A program made the position numbers and the translations under genes. Positions 25,151 through 35,245 of a stretch of 64,000 nt of DNA are shown here, piece by piece (position 1 is the stretch's first letter; every line of letters begins with the position of its first letter). Source of the stretch: Lysobacter sp. FW306-1B-D06B (GTDB taxonomy: Bacteria; Pseudomonadota; Gammaproteobacteria; Xanthomonadales; Xanthomonadaceae); contig NZ_CP151802.1 in NCBI RefSeq assembly GCF_038446665.1, positions 2,852,001 to 2,916,000 of the forward strand. The letters run 5' to 3'. Below the pieces are notes generated by a model. That model was not told where the DNA came from and ran no database searches. It saw only the letters and a program-made list of their open reading frames with translations.

Positions 25151-27994
25151 CTAGACGGCATCCAGCATCCGCCGCGCTTGCTGCAGCGGGCGCGCTTGGA
25201 GTCCTTCGGTGAATCGTGAGTAGACCTCTTGCAGCACGGCTTTGGCTTCGGTGGCCCTGCGCTGCGACATCTCCAGCCGGGCCAGGGCCAGTGCGATGCC
25301 GATCTCCCAGCCAAGCGCCTGCGACTGCCTGGCGATCCGCATCGCCTCCGCGAAGTGTTCCCGCACGCTGGCTGCGCTGAACCGTGGCAGGTCCATCATG
25401 ATCTCGCCTTTCGCGCGCAGCAGGTCCGGCAGGCCGTAGCCGCCCGCGCTGGTGTCGGCCAGGACAATCGCTTCTTCCACGAAGACCAGCGCCTCGTCCG
25501 GCTTGCCGTTCATGCGGAGCACCTCCGCCATCGCCTGCAGCCCGAGCAGTCGTGCAGCGATGATCCGCACGCCTGGCAGGCAACGGCGCAACTGCGCCTC
25601 GGCCTGCGCGAAGTGCTCCCTGTGCTGCAGCAGCAGGCCGTTCAACATCTCGATGGTGCACGGTCGCGAACCCATCCGGTACTCCGGTGACAGGTCGCCC
25701 AACTCTTCCAGCAGGGCCTCGGCCATCTGCTCGCGGTTGTTCCACAGCAATATGGGGAAGAACAGCGTGGCACACGGGAACAACGAATCGGGGTAGCCGC
25801 GCGATTCTTCGATGGTGTTGATGGACAGCTGCAACGCCTGCTCCGGCAGTCCCATGGACAGCTTCGTGCGCGCCATGCCGAGGCTCGCGTTGAGCCTGGC
25901 TTTGATGTAGAAGTACTGCAGCCTCCTCAGGCTGGCATGGGCGAGCATCCGGCGTGCGGTCGCGAACTGCGCTTCGGCCGTGGAATGCTCGCCGATGAAG
26001 TGATGCGATGCGCCGATCATCCAGCTGGCGATGACGGCTTCCGATGCCTTGCCCGTGCTCGATGCCAGACCCGCATACTGTTGCGCGACGCGCATCGATT
26101 CCTGGAATCTGCCCAGACCCAGCATCGTCAGATGCAGTCCCGCGTACAGGTGAAACGTCGCCCGGTGATCGGCCAGCGACTGGCTGATCTCCAGGCCGCG
26201 CTGCAGGACGAACACCATGTCGTCCCCATACAGGCCCATCGAGGCGTACGCGATCGCCATCGCCTCGCGCAGCACCAGCTCGGTGTGGGTGGATTGCAGT
26301 TCCACGGGCATGCGGGCCAAGGCGCGCACGCAGCAGCGCATGCATTCGTCGAACGATCGATGCTGCAGGAACGAAGGCGCCGCCAGCGCACTCAACTCCA
26401 CTGCCAGCACGGCGTCGTGCGCGTTGGAGAACGCCCAGTCCAGTGCGACGCGCACGTTGCCAAGTTCGTCCTCGCGCACGTCCGGCGGCGCGCCCGGGTC
26501 GGGCGTCGATGCCGCGTCGCGGCTTCTGAGATAGTCGGCGTAGTACAGGGCGTGCCGATGCGCAGTGTCGTGGCCGTCGAGGGCCGCCAGCTTCTCGGCG
26601 GCGTACGCGCGGGTCGTTTCGAGCAACCTCAACCGCATCCGGCCATCCATCGAACGCGCACAGATCAGCGACTTGTCCGCCAGGTCGGCGATGGCGGTCG
26701 CGGCCTGCACGGTGTCGAGCCGGTCGTCGCTGATCACATCGACAGCCGATTCGAGCGCGAAGCCGCCGGAGAACACGGAAAGTCGGCACAGCGCCAGGCG
26801 ATGTCCCTCTGGAAGCAGGTCGTAGGTCCAGTCGAGCAGCGCCTCCACGGTCCGATGCCGGGGCGTGGCGTCCCGTCGTCCCTGCCAATGCAGGCCCGCC
26901 TGTGTCGCCAACAATTCGGAGACGCCTTGTACGCCGTACGTCCCGACCCGGCTGGCCACCAGCTCGATTGCCAGCGGATTGCCATCCAGCCGCCGGCAGA
27001 TGGCCGCGAGCATCGACGCACTCTCGTCGCTCAGGACGTCGAGCGCGCCGCATTCCTCCGCCCGGTTGACGAACAACTGCACGGAGGGCCACGCCACGGC
27101 CTGTTCGGCCGTGAGCTTTCCGGTGTTCGGAGGCGAGGCAAGGGAAGGCAGCAGGTAGACGAGTTCTTCCAGCACGCGCAGCGCTTCCCGGCTGGTGCAC
27201 AGGATCGACACCTGGCGCGTCGTGTCGAGGATCTGCCTGCACAGCAGGGCCGCGTCGGCGATCACGTGTTCACAATTGTCGAGCACCACCAGCGTGGAAT
27301 GCGCGTCCAGGAATTCCGCCAGCCCCGTCGGCGTCACGCTGCCGGATGGACGATAACCGGCCGCGGACGACAGTGCGTCGAGCACCTGATCGCCGCGCGT
27401 CACCAGGCTCAGATCGGCGAAGTGGACCGGATTGCCCACGCGGCTGAGTGAACGCGCCGCCTGGACGGCCACCGTGGTCTTGCCCATTCCGGCTGCGCCG
27501 ACGATGGTCACCAGGCGGCGCTGCGAGAGCAGCGCGGTCAGTTCTGCGACGCTCTCTTCCCGACCGATGATCCGTTCCCACGCTACGGCGGCATTGGCCA
27601 GGGGGCGGCCCTCGCCCGATTCCACTCGCGCAGTGGCGCTCGGCGCGAGTCGTCGCGAGGGAACCGGTTGCGGTACCCGCTCACGCCTCACCCGGGCAGC
27701 GAAGCAGTAGCCACGGCCAGCCACGCTCACGATGAATCGAACGCCGTCTTCTCCGCATCCCAGCGCCTTGCGAAGATGCGCGACCTGCACGCGGACGTTG
27801 GATTCCTCCACGACCAAGCCCGGCCACGCGCATGCCATCAGTTCCCTTCGAGTGAGGACTTTGCCCTCGCCTTCCACGAGCGCCGCCAGGATGTCGAAGG
27901 CACGACTGCCTATGGACACCTCGTGTCCTTCCTTTCGCAACGTGCGTGCCATCACGTCGAGACTGAAGGAATCGAAGCGGAAGACCTCGTTCAT
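25151..27994 (-). CDS. winged-helix/NTPase/TPR transcriptional regulator 1
   Basis: A 947-residue regulator. An OmpR-type winged helix occupies residues 1-100 (RAFDILAALV, NVRVQVAHLRKALG, GRGYCF). An NB-ARC-like NTPase follows, with Walker A GAAGMGKTT at 166-174 and Walker B LVVLDNCEHV at 235-244. A long alpha-helical, TPR-like C-terminus makes up the rest. It is built like a ligand-gated, ATP-switching activator. The start at ATG 27994 begins the winged helix; the frame is open further upstream. It is divergent from a secreted hydrolase gene at 28553. A close paralogue with the same domain order lies at 35246-37945. Confidence 0.88.
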   Translation of the reverse strand: MNEVFRFDSFSLDVMARTLRKEGHEVSIGSRAFDILAALVEGEGKVLTRRELMACAWPGLVVEESNVRVQVAHLRKALGCGEDGVRFIVSVAGRGYCFAARVRRERVPQPVPSRRLAPSATARVESGEGRPLANAAVAWERIIGREESVAELTALLSQRRLVTIVGAAGMGKTTVAVQAARSLSRVGNPVHFADLSLVTRGDQVLDALSSAAGYRPSGSVTPTGLAEFLDAHSTLVVLDNCEHVIADAALLCRQILDTTRQVSILCTSREALRVLEELVYLLPSLASPPNTGKLTAEQAVAWPSVQLFVNRAEECGALDVLSDESASMLAAICRRLDGNPLAIELVASRVGTYGVQGVSELLATQAGLHWQGRRDATPRHRTVEALLDWTYDLLPEGHRLALCRLSVFSGGFALESAVDVISDDRLDTVQAATAIADLADKSLICARSMDGRMRLRLLETTRAYAAEKLAALDGHDTAHRHALYYADYLRSRDAASTPDPGAPPDVREDELGNVRVALDWAFSNAHDAVLAVELSALAAPSFLQHRSFDECMRCCVRALARMPVELQSTHTELVLREAMAIAYASMGLYGDDMVFVLQRGLEISQSLADHRATFHLYAGLHLTMLGLGRFQESMRVAQQYAGLASSTGKASEAVIASWMIGASHHFIGEHSTAEAQFATARRMLAHASLRRLQYFYIKARLNASLGMARTKLSMGLPEQALQLSINTIEESRGYPDSLFPCATLFFPILLWNNREQMAEALLEELGDLSPEYRMGSRPCTIEMLNGLLLQHREHFAQAEAQLRRCLPGVRIIAARLLGLQAMAEVLRMNGKPDEALVFVEEAIVLADTSAGGYGLPDLLRAKGEIMMDLPRFSAASVREHFAEAMRIARQSQALGWEIGIALALARLEMSQRRATEAKAVLQEVYSRFTEGLQARPLQQARRMLDAV

Positions 27995-28552
27995 GCGCAG
28001 TCTCCAGGCGCCGTCGTATATCGCCCGAGTCAATGGCTTGGCGATGTGACCTCGCGACCATCATTAGCGCATGCATGCAATGCATGGAAAGTACGGGGGT
28101 GCTCAAGCAGCGCCAGGTAGTAAGCCGTGGTAAATCATTGCATTACGACTTGAATCTAATGCGAAACATCAGCGCGCAGGCGATGGCGACTACGCCGCGC
28201 TGCGCCCGCGAGGTCGACGCGCTGATGAGCTGTGCCTCACGAATCTTTGCGTGAGCCATCCGCCGTCGCTCTTCTCACTCCGGGAAGTTCGCGACGCGGC
28301 AAGCAAGCAACGCGGCGACGCCCTTCATGAGTGCTCGGCATTCACCAGAATTCACCAGCGTTAATCCATCGGTTCGACGATCCGGTGATAGCGTTTGTGA
28401 CATCCGGCGGCAGGCGATTGCGCACTGACATCGCACTCGCGCGATCCCGAGCCGCCCCGCGCCGGAAGCGGTTGCGCTGATGCGCAGGTGGGGCCATCGC
28501 ACTACGTCGATCCACCGCGACGCAGCCCCGCTCCACTCACTGGAGAACAGCC
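27995..28552. promoter_or_regulatory. 558-bp divergent control region with inverted repeats
   Basis: No coding frame is convincing. Near the regulator start lies CATGCA-A-TGCATG (28074-28086), overlapping the palindrome GCATGCATGC (28069-28078). Further on is a perfect 10-bp repeat, CATCAGCGCG (28167-28176) / CGCGCTGATG (28218-28227), 41 bases apart. These are candidate binding sites for the adjacent regulator; none is proven. Confidence 0.4.
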
Positions 28553-29311
28553 ATGCACGTCCTTCCCCTTGGCGCGCTCGCCATCACCGCGCTGGCGATG
28601 CTCGCTTCACCCCATGACGCCACGGCCGAGATCAGGAACATCGTCATCGTGCATGGCGCGTTCGCGGACAGTTCCGGCTGGCGCGCAGCCACCGAGATCC
28701 TGGAGAAGGACGGATACAAGGTTTCCCTCGTCCAGAACCCCATCACGTCCCTCCAGGACGATGTCGATGCGACCCATCGCGTGCTCGACATGCAGGACGG
28801 TCCCAGCATCCTGGTGGGCCACAGTTACGGTGGCGTCGTGATCACCGAAGCGGGAAACCACCCGAACGTGGCTGCGCTTGTTTACGTGGCGGCGTACCAG
28901 CCAGCCAAAGGCGAGAGCCTGATCACGCTGGTCACGCAGACGCCGGGGCCGAGCCGGGAAATTCGTTCCACGAAGGACGACAAGTTCCTCTACCTGGATC
29001 CCGCCGCCTTCGGACGGGACTTTGCTGCGGATGTACCTGCAGCGGATTCGGCATTCATGGCCAAGTCCCAGGTGCTGGCGTCGAAAGCGGCCTTCTCCAC
29101 GCCGGTGGGCGATCCGGCATGGCAGAACCGCAAGAGCTGGGCCATCGTGGCCACGAACGACCGCACGATCAGTCCTGATCTTGAGCGACGCTTGGCCAAA
29201 CGCGCCGGCAGTACCGTCGTCGAGATCCCGGCCAGCCATGCCGTCTTCCTGTCGCAGCCGGCGAAGGTCGCGCAGGTGATCGCGACGGCGGCACGCGAAT
29301 CCGGTCGCTGA
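28553..29311 (+). CDS. exported alpha/beta hydrolase
   Basis: A 252-residue alpha/beta hydrolase with a signal peptide (cleavage near DATA-E, residues 22-26), oxyanion-region VIVHGAFADSSGW, nucleophile Ser91 in VGHSYGG and catalytic His in PASHAVFL. GGAGA precedes the ATG. It is related to the hydrolase at 57966-58739 (same HGAFAD and GHSYGG blocks). Transcribed away from regulator 1 across a 558-bp gap, it is that regulator's most likely target. Substrate unknown (esterase or lactonase-like). Confidence 0.88.
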   Translation: MHVLPLGALAITALAMLASPHDATAEIRNIVIVHGAFADSSGWRAATEILEKDGYKVSLVQNPITSLQDDVDATHRVLDMQDGPSILVGHSYGGVVITEAGNHPNVAALVYVAAYQPAKGESLITLVTQTPGPSREIRSTKDDKFLYLDPAAFGRDFAADVPAADSAFMAKSQVLASKAAFSTPVGDPAWQNRKSWAIVATNDRTISPDLERRLAKRAGSTVVEIPASHAVFLSQPAKVAQVIATAARESGR

Positions 29312-29334
29312 CACGGTCGGCCGGGAGATGCCGC

Positions 29335-31041
29335 ATGACTGGCGTCGGCCGGAGACCTTTCATCGCTGAAAGGCTCGCGCGCGCAGGAGGCATCGGTGTC
29401 CTCGCGCTCGCGCTGTTCTTCGAAAGCGCACACGGTGCGAAGGCCGGACCGGGCGGAGCATCCCCGGACACTGCGACGCCAACGCAGGCGCTCGACATGG
29501 CGAGCGACCATGCCCAGCGAGCGCCACGCGCCTCGACAAGGCAAGCGTCGATCCTGTGGCTGGAGTGTTCGCGTCTGGCCTATGCGGCGTTGCAGGCGGA
29601 CAGCGATGTCGCGCGCTCCTTGACGCTGGCCAACACCTGCACCGACGCGTGGCTGGTCGCCGCGTTGCAGGATCAGCGCGCCTGGCGAGCGGGCCGGGAA
29701 CGGATTCACGGCCGAACGGTACAGGTCGAGTTCCGGGGTCTATCGGCTTACCTGGACAAGTCCGTCCGCGTCGTCCGGGCTGCAGACGTGTCCATGCGCA
29801 TCTACGGAGGCACGCGCTACACGCGCGCGGGCCTGGGCATTCCCGTCGTGGTCGTGAGCCCGCGCTGCCGTGATCGCCCGATGTGCAAGCTGCTGCCGTT
29901 CTCGGGCGTATTCCGGCCGGCCACCGCATGGATCGAACCGGATGCGCAGGCCGACGCGCGGCTCGTCATCGCCGATCCGTTGCACGCCACCACGGCCACG
30001 ATCGGAAGCACGCAGGTGCCGCTGGCCGAAGACACATCGGCGGCGTACGCGCATGTCATGGGGTCCTCTCCGATCGGGCGCCTGGGACTGTTCGGCCTCA
30101 TCGGTGGCGGCGAAGTCGCGCGCCGCGCCGGCGTGTACCTGATGGAAGACTACGACCCCGACAAGCGCCCGCTGATCATGGTGCACGGCCTGGGCAGCAG
30201 CCCCTTGTCCTGGAGCGGCATGGCCAACGCGATCTGGGGCGATGCGGAGCTACGTCGACACTTTCAGATCTGGTACCTGGTCTACTCGACGGACGATCCC
30301 TTGTTCGTCGCGCGCCGCCGCATCTCCGGCTATCTCGACGCCGCATGGGCCATCGTCGACCCGGACGGGAACGATCCGGCACGACACGGCGCGGTCCTGA
30401 TCGGACACAGCATGGGCGGCGTGCTGTCGCGGCTGCTTTCGGTGGAAACCGGCGACACGCTCTGGTCGACGGCGTTCTCGGTGAGGCCAGAGGCCATGCC
30501 CAGCGACGCGGGCGATGTCGCCGCGGTCGCGAGCCTGCTCGTGTTCTCGCCCTATCCCGGTGTTTCCCGCGCGATCTTCCTGGCCGCGCCTCATCACGGC
30601 AGTCCATTGGCGGACCGGTGGTACGCCCGGCTCGTCAAAGGCCTGGCGGGAGAGCCGCCGCCCGAGATCCAGGCAATCAGGCGCATCGCGCGCGAACATC
30701 CGGAGGTCGTCAGGATCGAACTGCACTCCAGCTACCAGCAAGGCAGGATCACCAGCATCTCGACGTTGCAGGCGGCGCAGCCAGTGCGGCGCGCCAGCGA
30801 GCGCCTGTTGCCGGTGGCCGGCATTGCGTACCACACCATCGCCGGCCGCTTGCCGATGCGCATGCCGGAAGGCGACGGCGTGGTGCCACTGGCCAGCGCA
30901 ATGCTTCCCGGCGCGTCATCCACGCTGGTCGTGGAGTCCGGGCACGACATCTACGCCCATCCGGAGGCGATCGCGGAAGTCGTCCGCATCCTGCGCGAAG
31001 ACCTCGCTGGAACAGCGAGCACTTCGGCGCAGCTCCCCTGA
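29335..31041 (+). CDS. large exported lipase/esterase-like hydrolase
   Basis: A 568-residue protein. The N-terminal ~40 residues contain a hydrophobic stretch (GIGVLALALFF) compatible with export. After about 270 residues of an uncharacterised N-terminal domain comes an alpha/beta hydrolase core: LIMVHGLGSSPLSWSG, nucleophile Ser near residue 361 in IGHSMGGVLSRL, APHHGSP, and terminal GHDIYAHPEA with the catalytic His. GGGAG precedes the ATG, 24 bases after the previous hydrolase, so one operon is likely. The conserved N-terminal part, found in related large secreted hydrolases, has no known role. Confidence 0.82.
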   Translation: MTGVGRRPFIAERLARAGGIGVLALALFFESAHGAKAGPGGASPDTATPTQALDMASDHAQRAPRASTRQASILWLECSRLAYAALQADSDVARSLTLANTCTDAWLVAALQDQRAWRAGRERIHGRTVQVEFRGLSAYLDKSVRVVRAADVSMRIYGGTRYTRAGLGIPVVVVSPRCRDRPMCKLLPFSGVFRPATAWIEPDAQADARLVIADPLHATTATIGSTQVPLAEDTSAAYAHVMGSSPIGRLGLFGLIGGGEVARRAGVYLMEDYDPDKRPLIMVHGLGSSPLSWSGMANAIWGDAELRRHFQIWYLVYSTDDPLFVARRRISGYLDAAWAIVDPDGNDPARHGAVLIGHSMGGVLSRLLSVETGDTLWSTAFSVRPEAMPSDAGDVAAVASLLVFSPYPGVSRAIFLAAPHHGSPLADRWYARLVKGLAGEPPPEIQAIRRIAREHPEVVRIELHSSYQQGRITSISTLQAAQPVRRASERLLPVAGIAYHTIAGRLPMRMPEGDGVVPLASAMLPGASSTLVVESGHDIYAHPEAIAEVVRILREDLAGTASTSAQLP

Positions 31042-31430
31042 GCACGCGGCCAGGGCCACTGTCTGCCTTCGCCGCATCCGACGGGGCGGTCCCGCGGTGT
31101 GCGGATGGTCCGATCGCCGATGGCAGGCGATATCGACGTAGCCGGCAACCCACCACACCAGGTAGAGCGCATAGACAACCTGCAACTGCCACGATGGAAG
31201 CGCCATCACGGTGCCCTGTTCACGAGCGGCGACGCAAGCAGAACGCGGCGGCGATCAACGCAGCGCCTTCGCGTTGCGCGCGCCGCGTGACGCCATCTTC
31301 GCCTACATGAACGACGCGTCCCATGAAACGACATCACGTGCACTAGCCGCACCTCACGCTGGGAAATAGCCAGCGATCCGCTTTGTGCACTCCCTGGCCC
31401 GTGCCCGCCCCACACGCCACGAGGACCGCC
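31042..31430. other. 389-bp stretch with a short gene remnant
   Basis: This lies between the hydrolase operon and the catalase gene and holds no intact gene. It contains the opposite-strand fragment at 31098-31206, and the rest should carry the katE promoter. I could not identify a promoter confidently. Confidence 0.4.
31098..31206 (-). pseudogene. N-terminal remnant of a small membrane protein
   Basis: From ATG 31206 the frame gives WQLQVVYALYLVWWVAGYVD followed by IACHRRSDHPHTAG, a membrane helix and a conserved-looking CHRRSD motif as in a family of uncharacterised membrane proteins. After HTAG the sequence becomes basic and unrelated. Only the first ~40 codons survive. Confidence 0.3.
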
Positions 31431-33830
31431 ATGGCCAGCCGAAAGAAGCCCGCCGCCAGCAAGACCACCGGACGCAAGACCGGCGCGAAGAAGGCCGGCA
31501 GTCGTTCCGTGCGGCGTAACGCCGACCGCCATGCCGACGGCGCCATGGCGAGACAGGAGCAGGAGGTGCAAGCCACGGCGGCGGCGTTCCCGCACAACGC
31601 CACCAAGCCCGCCGAGTATGGCCGCGACAACGCGCTCGACCCGCCCGAAGGCGAGCACGTCGCGACGTCGCCACTCGTAGGCGCCAGCACGCTGAGCGAG
31701 TCGCAGCCTTCGGCGAAAGCCGGTCACCCGCCCACCGCCGGAGCCAGTCCCTCGACCGGCCCACTCGAACGCGTCCGCGTCGACGGCGGTGGACAGCGAC
31801 TGACCACCAACCAGGGCGTGCCCATTGCGCAGAACCAGGACTCGCTGAAGGCCGGACTCCGCGGTCCTGCGCTGCTCAAGGATTTCATCCTGCGCGAGAA
31901 GATCACGCACTTCGATCACGAGCGCATCCCGGAACGCATCGTCCACGCACGCGGTTCCGGTGCGCATGGCTACTTCGAGTGCTACCGATCCTTGCGCAGG
32001 CTCACCCGGGCCGCGCCCTTCCAGGACGATGGCAAGGTCACGCCGGTGTTCGTGCGTTTCTCCACCGTGCAGGGGGCACGCGGATCGAAGGACACCGCGC
32101 GTGACGTGCGCGGCTTCGCGGTGAAGTTCTACACCGACGAAGGCAACTGGGACCTGGTGGGCAACAACATCCCGATCTTCTTCATACAGGATGCGATGAA
32201 GTTCCCGGACCTGGTGCACGCCGTCAAACCCGAGCCGCACCACGGCATGCCGCAGGCAGCCTCGGCGCACGACACGTTCTGGGATTTCGTGTCGCTGATG
32301 CCCGAATCGACCCACATGCTGATGTGGGTGATGTCCGACCGCGGCATCCCTCGCAGCTTCCGCATGATGCAGGGTTTCGGCGTGCATACCTTCCGCTTCG
32401 TCAACGAGGCGGGCGAATCACGGCTGGTGAAGTTCCACTGGACGCCGCGCCTGGGCACGCATTCGCTGGCGTGGGACGAAGCGGTCAAGATTTCCGGCGC
32501 GGATCCCGACTACCACCGGCGCGACCTGTGGGAAGCGATCGAGGCCGGCGAGTTTCCCGAATGGGAACTCGGTGTCCAGGTGTTCACCGAAGAGCAGGCC
32601 AACAAGTTCAGTTTCGACGTGCTCGACGCGACCAAGATCGTGCCGGAGGAACTGGTGCCGGTGGAGCCGATCGGTCGCCTGGTGCTGAACCGCAATCCGG
32701 ACAACTTCTTTGCGGAGACCGAACAGGTGGCGTTTTGCACCGCGCATGTGGTGCCGGGCATCGATTTCACCAACGATCCGTTGCTCGCCGGACGCATCCA
32801 TTCTTACGTCGATACGCAGCTGTCGCGTCTGGGCGGCCCGAACTTCCACGAGATTCCGATCAACGCGCCCATCGCGCCGGTGCACAACAACCAGCGCGAC
32901 GGCTTGCATCGTCAGGCCATCCATCGCGGACGCGTGGCCTACGAGCCCAACAGCCTGGGCGGCGGTTGCCCGTTCCAGGCCGGTGCGGCGGGATTCGTCG
33001 CGTTTCCCGAGCCGATACGTGCCGATGAACTGCGCGGCCGCCCGGAAAAGTTCGCCGAGCATTTCAACCAGGCCACGCTGTTCTACGAAAGCCAGAGCGA
33101 CACGGAGAAGGCACACATCGCCGCGGCCTTCCGGTTCGAGCTCAGCAAGGTCACGGTGCCCGCCATCCGCGAGCGCATGCTGTCGCAGCTCATGAACGTG
33201 TCGGTCGAATTGGCGAGCGAGGTGGCCGACGGTCTCGGCATCGGCGACGTGGAAGCCGCACCCCGCGCCATCGGACGGGTGCCTCGTCCTGAAGTGCGCC
33301 AGTCGTCCGCGCTGTCGCTGCTGTCGCACCCGGGCGATGGAAGCATCCGCACACGCAAGGTCGCGCTGATGGTTCGCGATGGTGTGGACGGCGCCGCGCT
33401 GTCCGCAGTGCGCGATGCGTTGATGGAAGCGGGCGCGGTGCCGCGCCTGGTCGGTCAGCGCGTCGGTCCGTTCACCACGCGCGAAGGCAAGCAGTTGCAA
33501 GCGCACGCATCGCTGGAGAATGAGCCCGGGCCGCTGTTCGACGCACTCGTCCTTCCCGACGGTGCCGAGGCCGTGAAGGCGCTGGCGCTGGATGGACGCG
33601 CGGCGGAGTTCATCAAGGAGCAGTACCGCCATTGCAAGCCGATCCTGGCACTGGGCGCTTCCAGCGCGCTGCTGGAAGGCGCCGGCGCCTCGGCCGTACT
33701 GCCCGACGGCAGCGACGACCCGGGCATCGTGCAGGCCGATGACGCCGACGACGAAAGCATCGCCGCCTTCATCGACGCGCTGTCGCAGCATCGGCTTTGG
33801 GTACGCGAGTCCGACCCGCCCATGGTGTGA
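31431..33830 (+). CDS. katE: catalase HPII, large-subunit heme catalase
   Basis: A 799-residue clade-2 catalase that dismutates H2O2. It has a Lys/Arg/Ala-rich N-terminal extension (about 100 residues), the distal-His segment [21 protein letters not shown], the distal Asn in [12 protein letters not shown] and heme-ligand Tyr in [17 protein letters not shown]-terminal DJ-1/GATase-like domain (about 640-799) is present, as in HPII. ATG 31431 follows GAGGA; an earlier in-frame codon adds only atypical residues. It converges with the BenE gene 12 bp away. Confidence 0.95.
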   Translation: MASRKKPAASKTTGRKTGAKKAGSRSVRRNADRHADGAMARQEQEVQATAAAFPHNATKPAEYGRDNALDPPEGEHVATSPLVGASTLSESQPSAKAGHPPTAGASPSTGPLERVRVDGGGQRLTTNQGVPIAQNQDSLKAGLRGPALLKDFILREKITHFDHERIPERIVHARGSGAHGYFECYRSLRRLTRAAPFQDDGKVTPVFVRFSTVQGARGSKDTARDVRGFAVKFYTDEGNWDLVGNNIPIFFIQDAMKFPDLVHAVKPEPHHGMPQAASAHDTFWDFVSLMPESTHMLMWVMSDRGIPRSFRMMQGFGVHTFRFVNEAGESRLVKFHWTPRLGTHSLAWDEAVKISGADPDYHRRDLWEAIEAGEFPEWELGVQVFTEEQANKFSFDVLDATKIVPEELVPVEPIGRLVLNRNPDNFFAETEQVAFCTAHVVPGIDFTNDPLLAGRIHSYVDTQLSRLGGPNFHEIPINAPIAPVHNNQRDGLHRQAIHRGRVAYEPNSLGGGCPFQAGAAGFVAFPEPIRADELRGRPEKFAEHFNQATLFYESQSDTEKAHIAAAFRFELSKVTVPAIRERMLSQLMNVSVELASEVADGLGIGDVEAAPRAIGRVPRPEVRQSSALSLLSHPGDGSIRTRKVALMVRDGVDGAALSAVRDALMEAGAVPRLVGQRVGPFTTREGKQLQAHASLENEPGPLFDALVLPDGAEAVKALALDGRAAEFIKEQYRHCKPILALGASSALLEGAGASAVLPDGSDDPGIVQADDADDESIAAFIDALSQHRLWVRESDPPMV

Positions 33831-33842
33831 GGCGTCGAAGCG

Positions 33843-35060
33843 CTACTTCTTGCCTGCGTTGTTGGCAGCATTGCGCCTGGTCAAAGCAAACAACGTAACG
33901 ACGCCCGCCACGACGCCCCAGAAGGCCGAGCCGACGCCCCATAGCGACAGGCCCGATGCCGTGACCAGGAACGTCACCAGCGCAGCCTCGCGTTCGGATT
34001 CCTCGCGCAGTGCCGCGGCCAGGCTGCTGCCGAGCGTGCCCAGCAACGCAATGCCGGCGATGGCCACGATCAGTTCCTTGGGAAACGCCGCGAACAACGC
34101 CACCACCGTGGCACCGAACAGGCCGACCACGATGTAGAACGCCCCCGCGGCCACGGCCGCCGTGTAGCGACGTGCGGGATCTTCATGCGCCTCTTCGCCC
34201 ATGCAGATGGCGGCGGTGATCGCCGCCAGGTTGAGCGCAAACCCGCCAAACGGCGCCAGCAACAGGTTCGCCACGCCCGTCCAGCCGATGACGGGCGAGA
34301 TCGGAATCGGGTATCCCGCCGCACGGATCACCGCGACACCGGGCACATTCTGCGAGGCCATCGTCACGATGAAGAGCGGGAGCGCAATGCCTGCGATCGC
34401 CGCGATCGACAGCGTCGGCACGACGAACACAGGTCGCGCGACTTCCAGCGAAAGTCCCTGCACGTTCAACAGGCCCGCCGCACCCGCCACGCCTATGCCG
34501 ACCAGCAGCGTCGCGATCACGGCATAGCGTGGCGCGTACCTGCGCATCAGCAGGTAGGTCACCAGCATCGCCAGCACCATGCCCGCCTGCGAGCGCAGGG
34601 CGGCGAACGTGTCCAGCCCGAACCGAAGCAGGACGCCGGCGAGCATGCCGGACGCCAGCGACACCGGGATCCTGCTGATCATGCGTTCGAAGAAGCCGGA
34701 AAAGCCGGCCGCCATGATCATCAAGGCAGACAGGACGAACGCACCGACTGCGTCGGACAACGGCAGCCCCGCGGCGCTGCCGATCAGCATCGCGGCACCG
34801 GGCGTGGACCAGGCGGTCACCACCGGCATCCGATAGCGAAGCGACAAGCCGATGCACGTCAGCCCCATTCCCAGGCCCAGCGCCCAGATCCACGAACTGA
34901 TCTGGGCCGGCGTCGCGCCCAACGACTGCGCCGCCTGGAACACGATCACCGCGGAACTCGCGAACCCCACCAGCACCGTGACGAAGCCGGCCGCGATCGC
35001 CGACAGCGAAAGATCGCGCAGCAGGTGTCGCGAGGTGGACCCGGTGGTGGTGGTGTTCAT
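33843..35060 (-). CDS. benE: BenE-family benzoate/H+ symporter-like transporter
   Basis: A 405-residue polytopic transporter of the BenE family with about 12 helices; motifs include WSTPGAAMLIG near helix 3, PLFIVTMASQNVPG and APFGGFALNLAAITAAICMG. Members import benzoate with protons. No benzoate-catabolic genes are in the window, so the substrate is uncertain. The frame stays open upstream but the family begins at ATG 35060 (LLRDLSLSAIAAGF). Confidence 0.9.
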   Translation of the reverse strand: MNTTTTGSTSRHLLRDLSLSAIAAGFVTVLVGFASSAVIVFQAAQSLGATPAQISSWIWALGLGMGLTCIGLSLRYRMPVVTAWSTPGAAMLIGSAAGLPLSDAVGAFVLSALMIMAAGFSGFFERMISRIPVSLASGMLAGVLLRFGLDTFAALRSQAGMVLAMLVTYLLMRRYAPRYAVIATLLVGIGVAGAAGLLNVQGLSLEVARPVFVVPTLSIAAIAGIALPLFIVTMASQNVPGVAVIRAAGYPIPISPVIGWTGVANLLLAPFGGFALNLAAITAAICMGEEAHEDPARRYTAAVAAGAFYIVVGLFGATVVALFAAFPKELIVAIAGIALLGTLGSSLAAALREESEREAALVTFLVTASGLSLWGVGSAFWGVVAGVVTLFALTRRNAANNAGKK

Positions 35061-35245
35061 CGTCGCCCTTCGCGTTCGTTGTGATCCGATGTCGGGCACG
35101 GCAACTGTCCTTCGTGGCGGCTGCCTGCCGGTCGAAGTCTCGAACGTTACAGGGCGTCCCGCGCACGTTCCAGAGCGCTCACAGGTGCGCCCGGCGAATC
35201 CAGCGGTCGCCGCCAAGACGTGCGACGCCACGGTACGCAAGGCCG

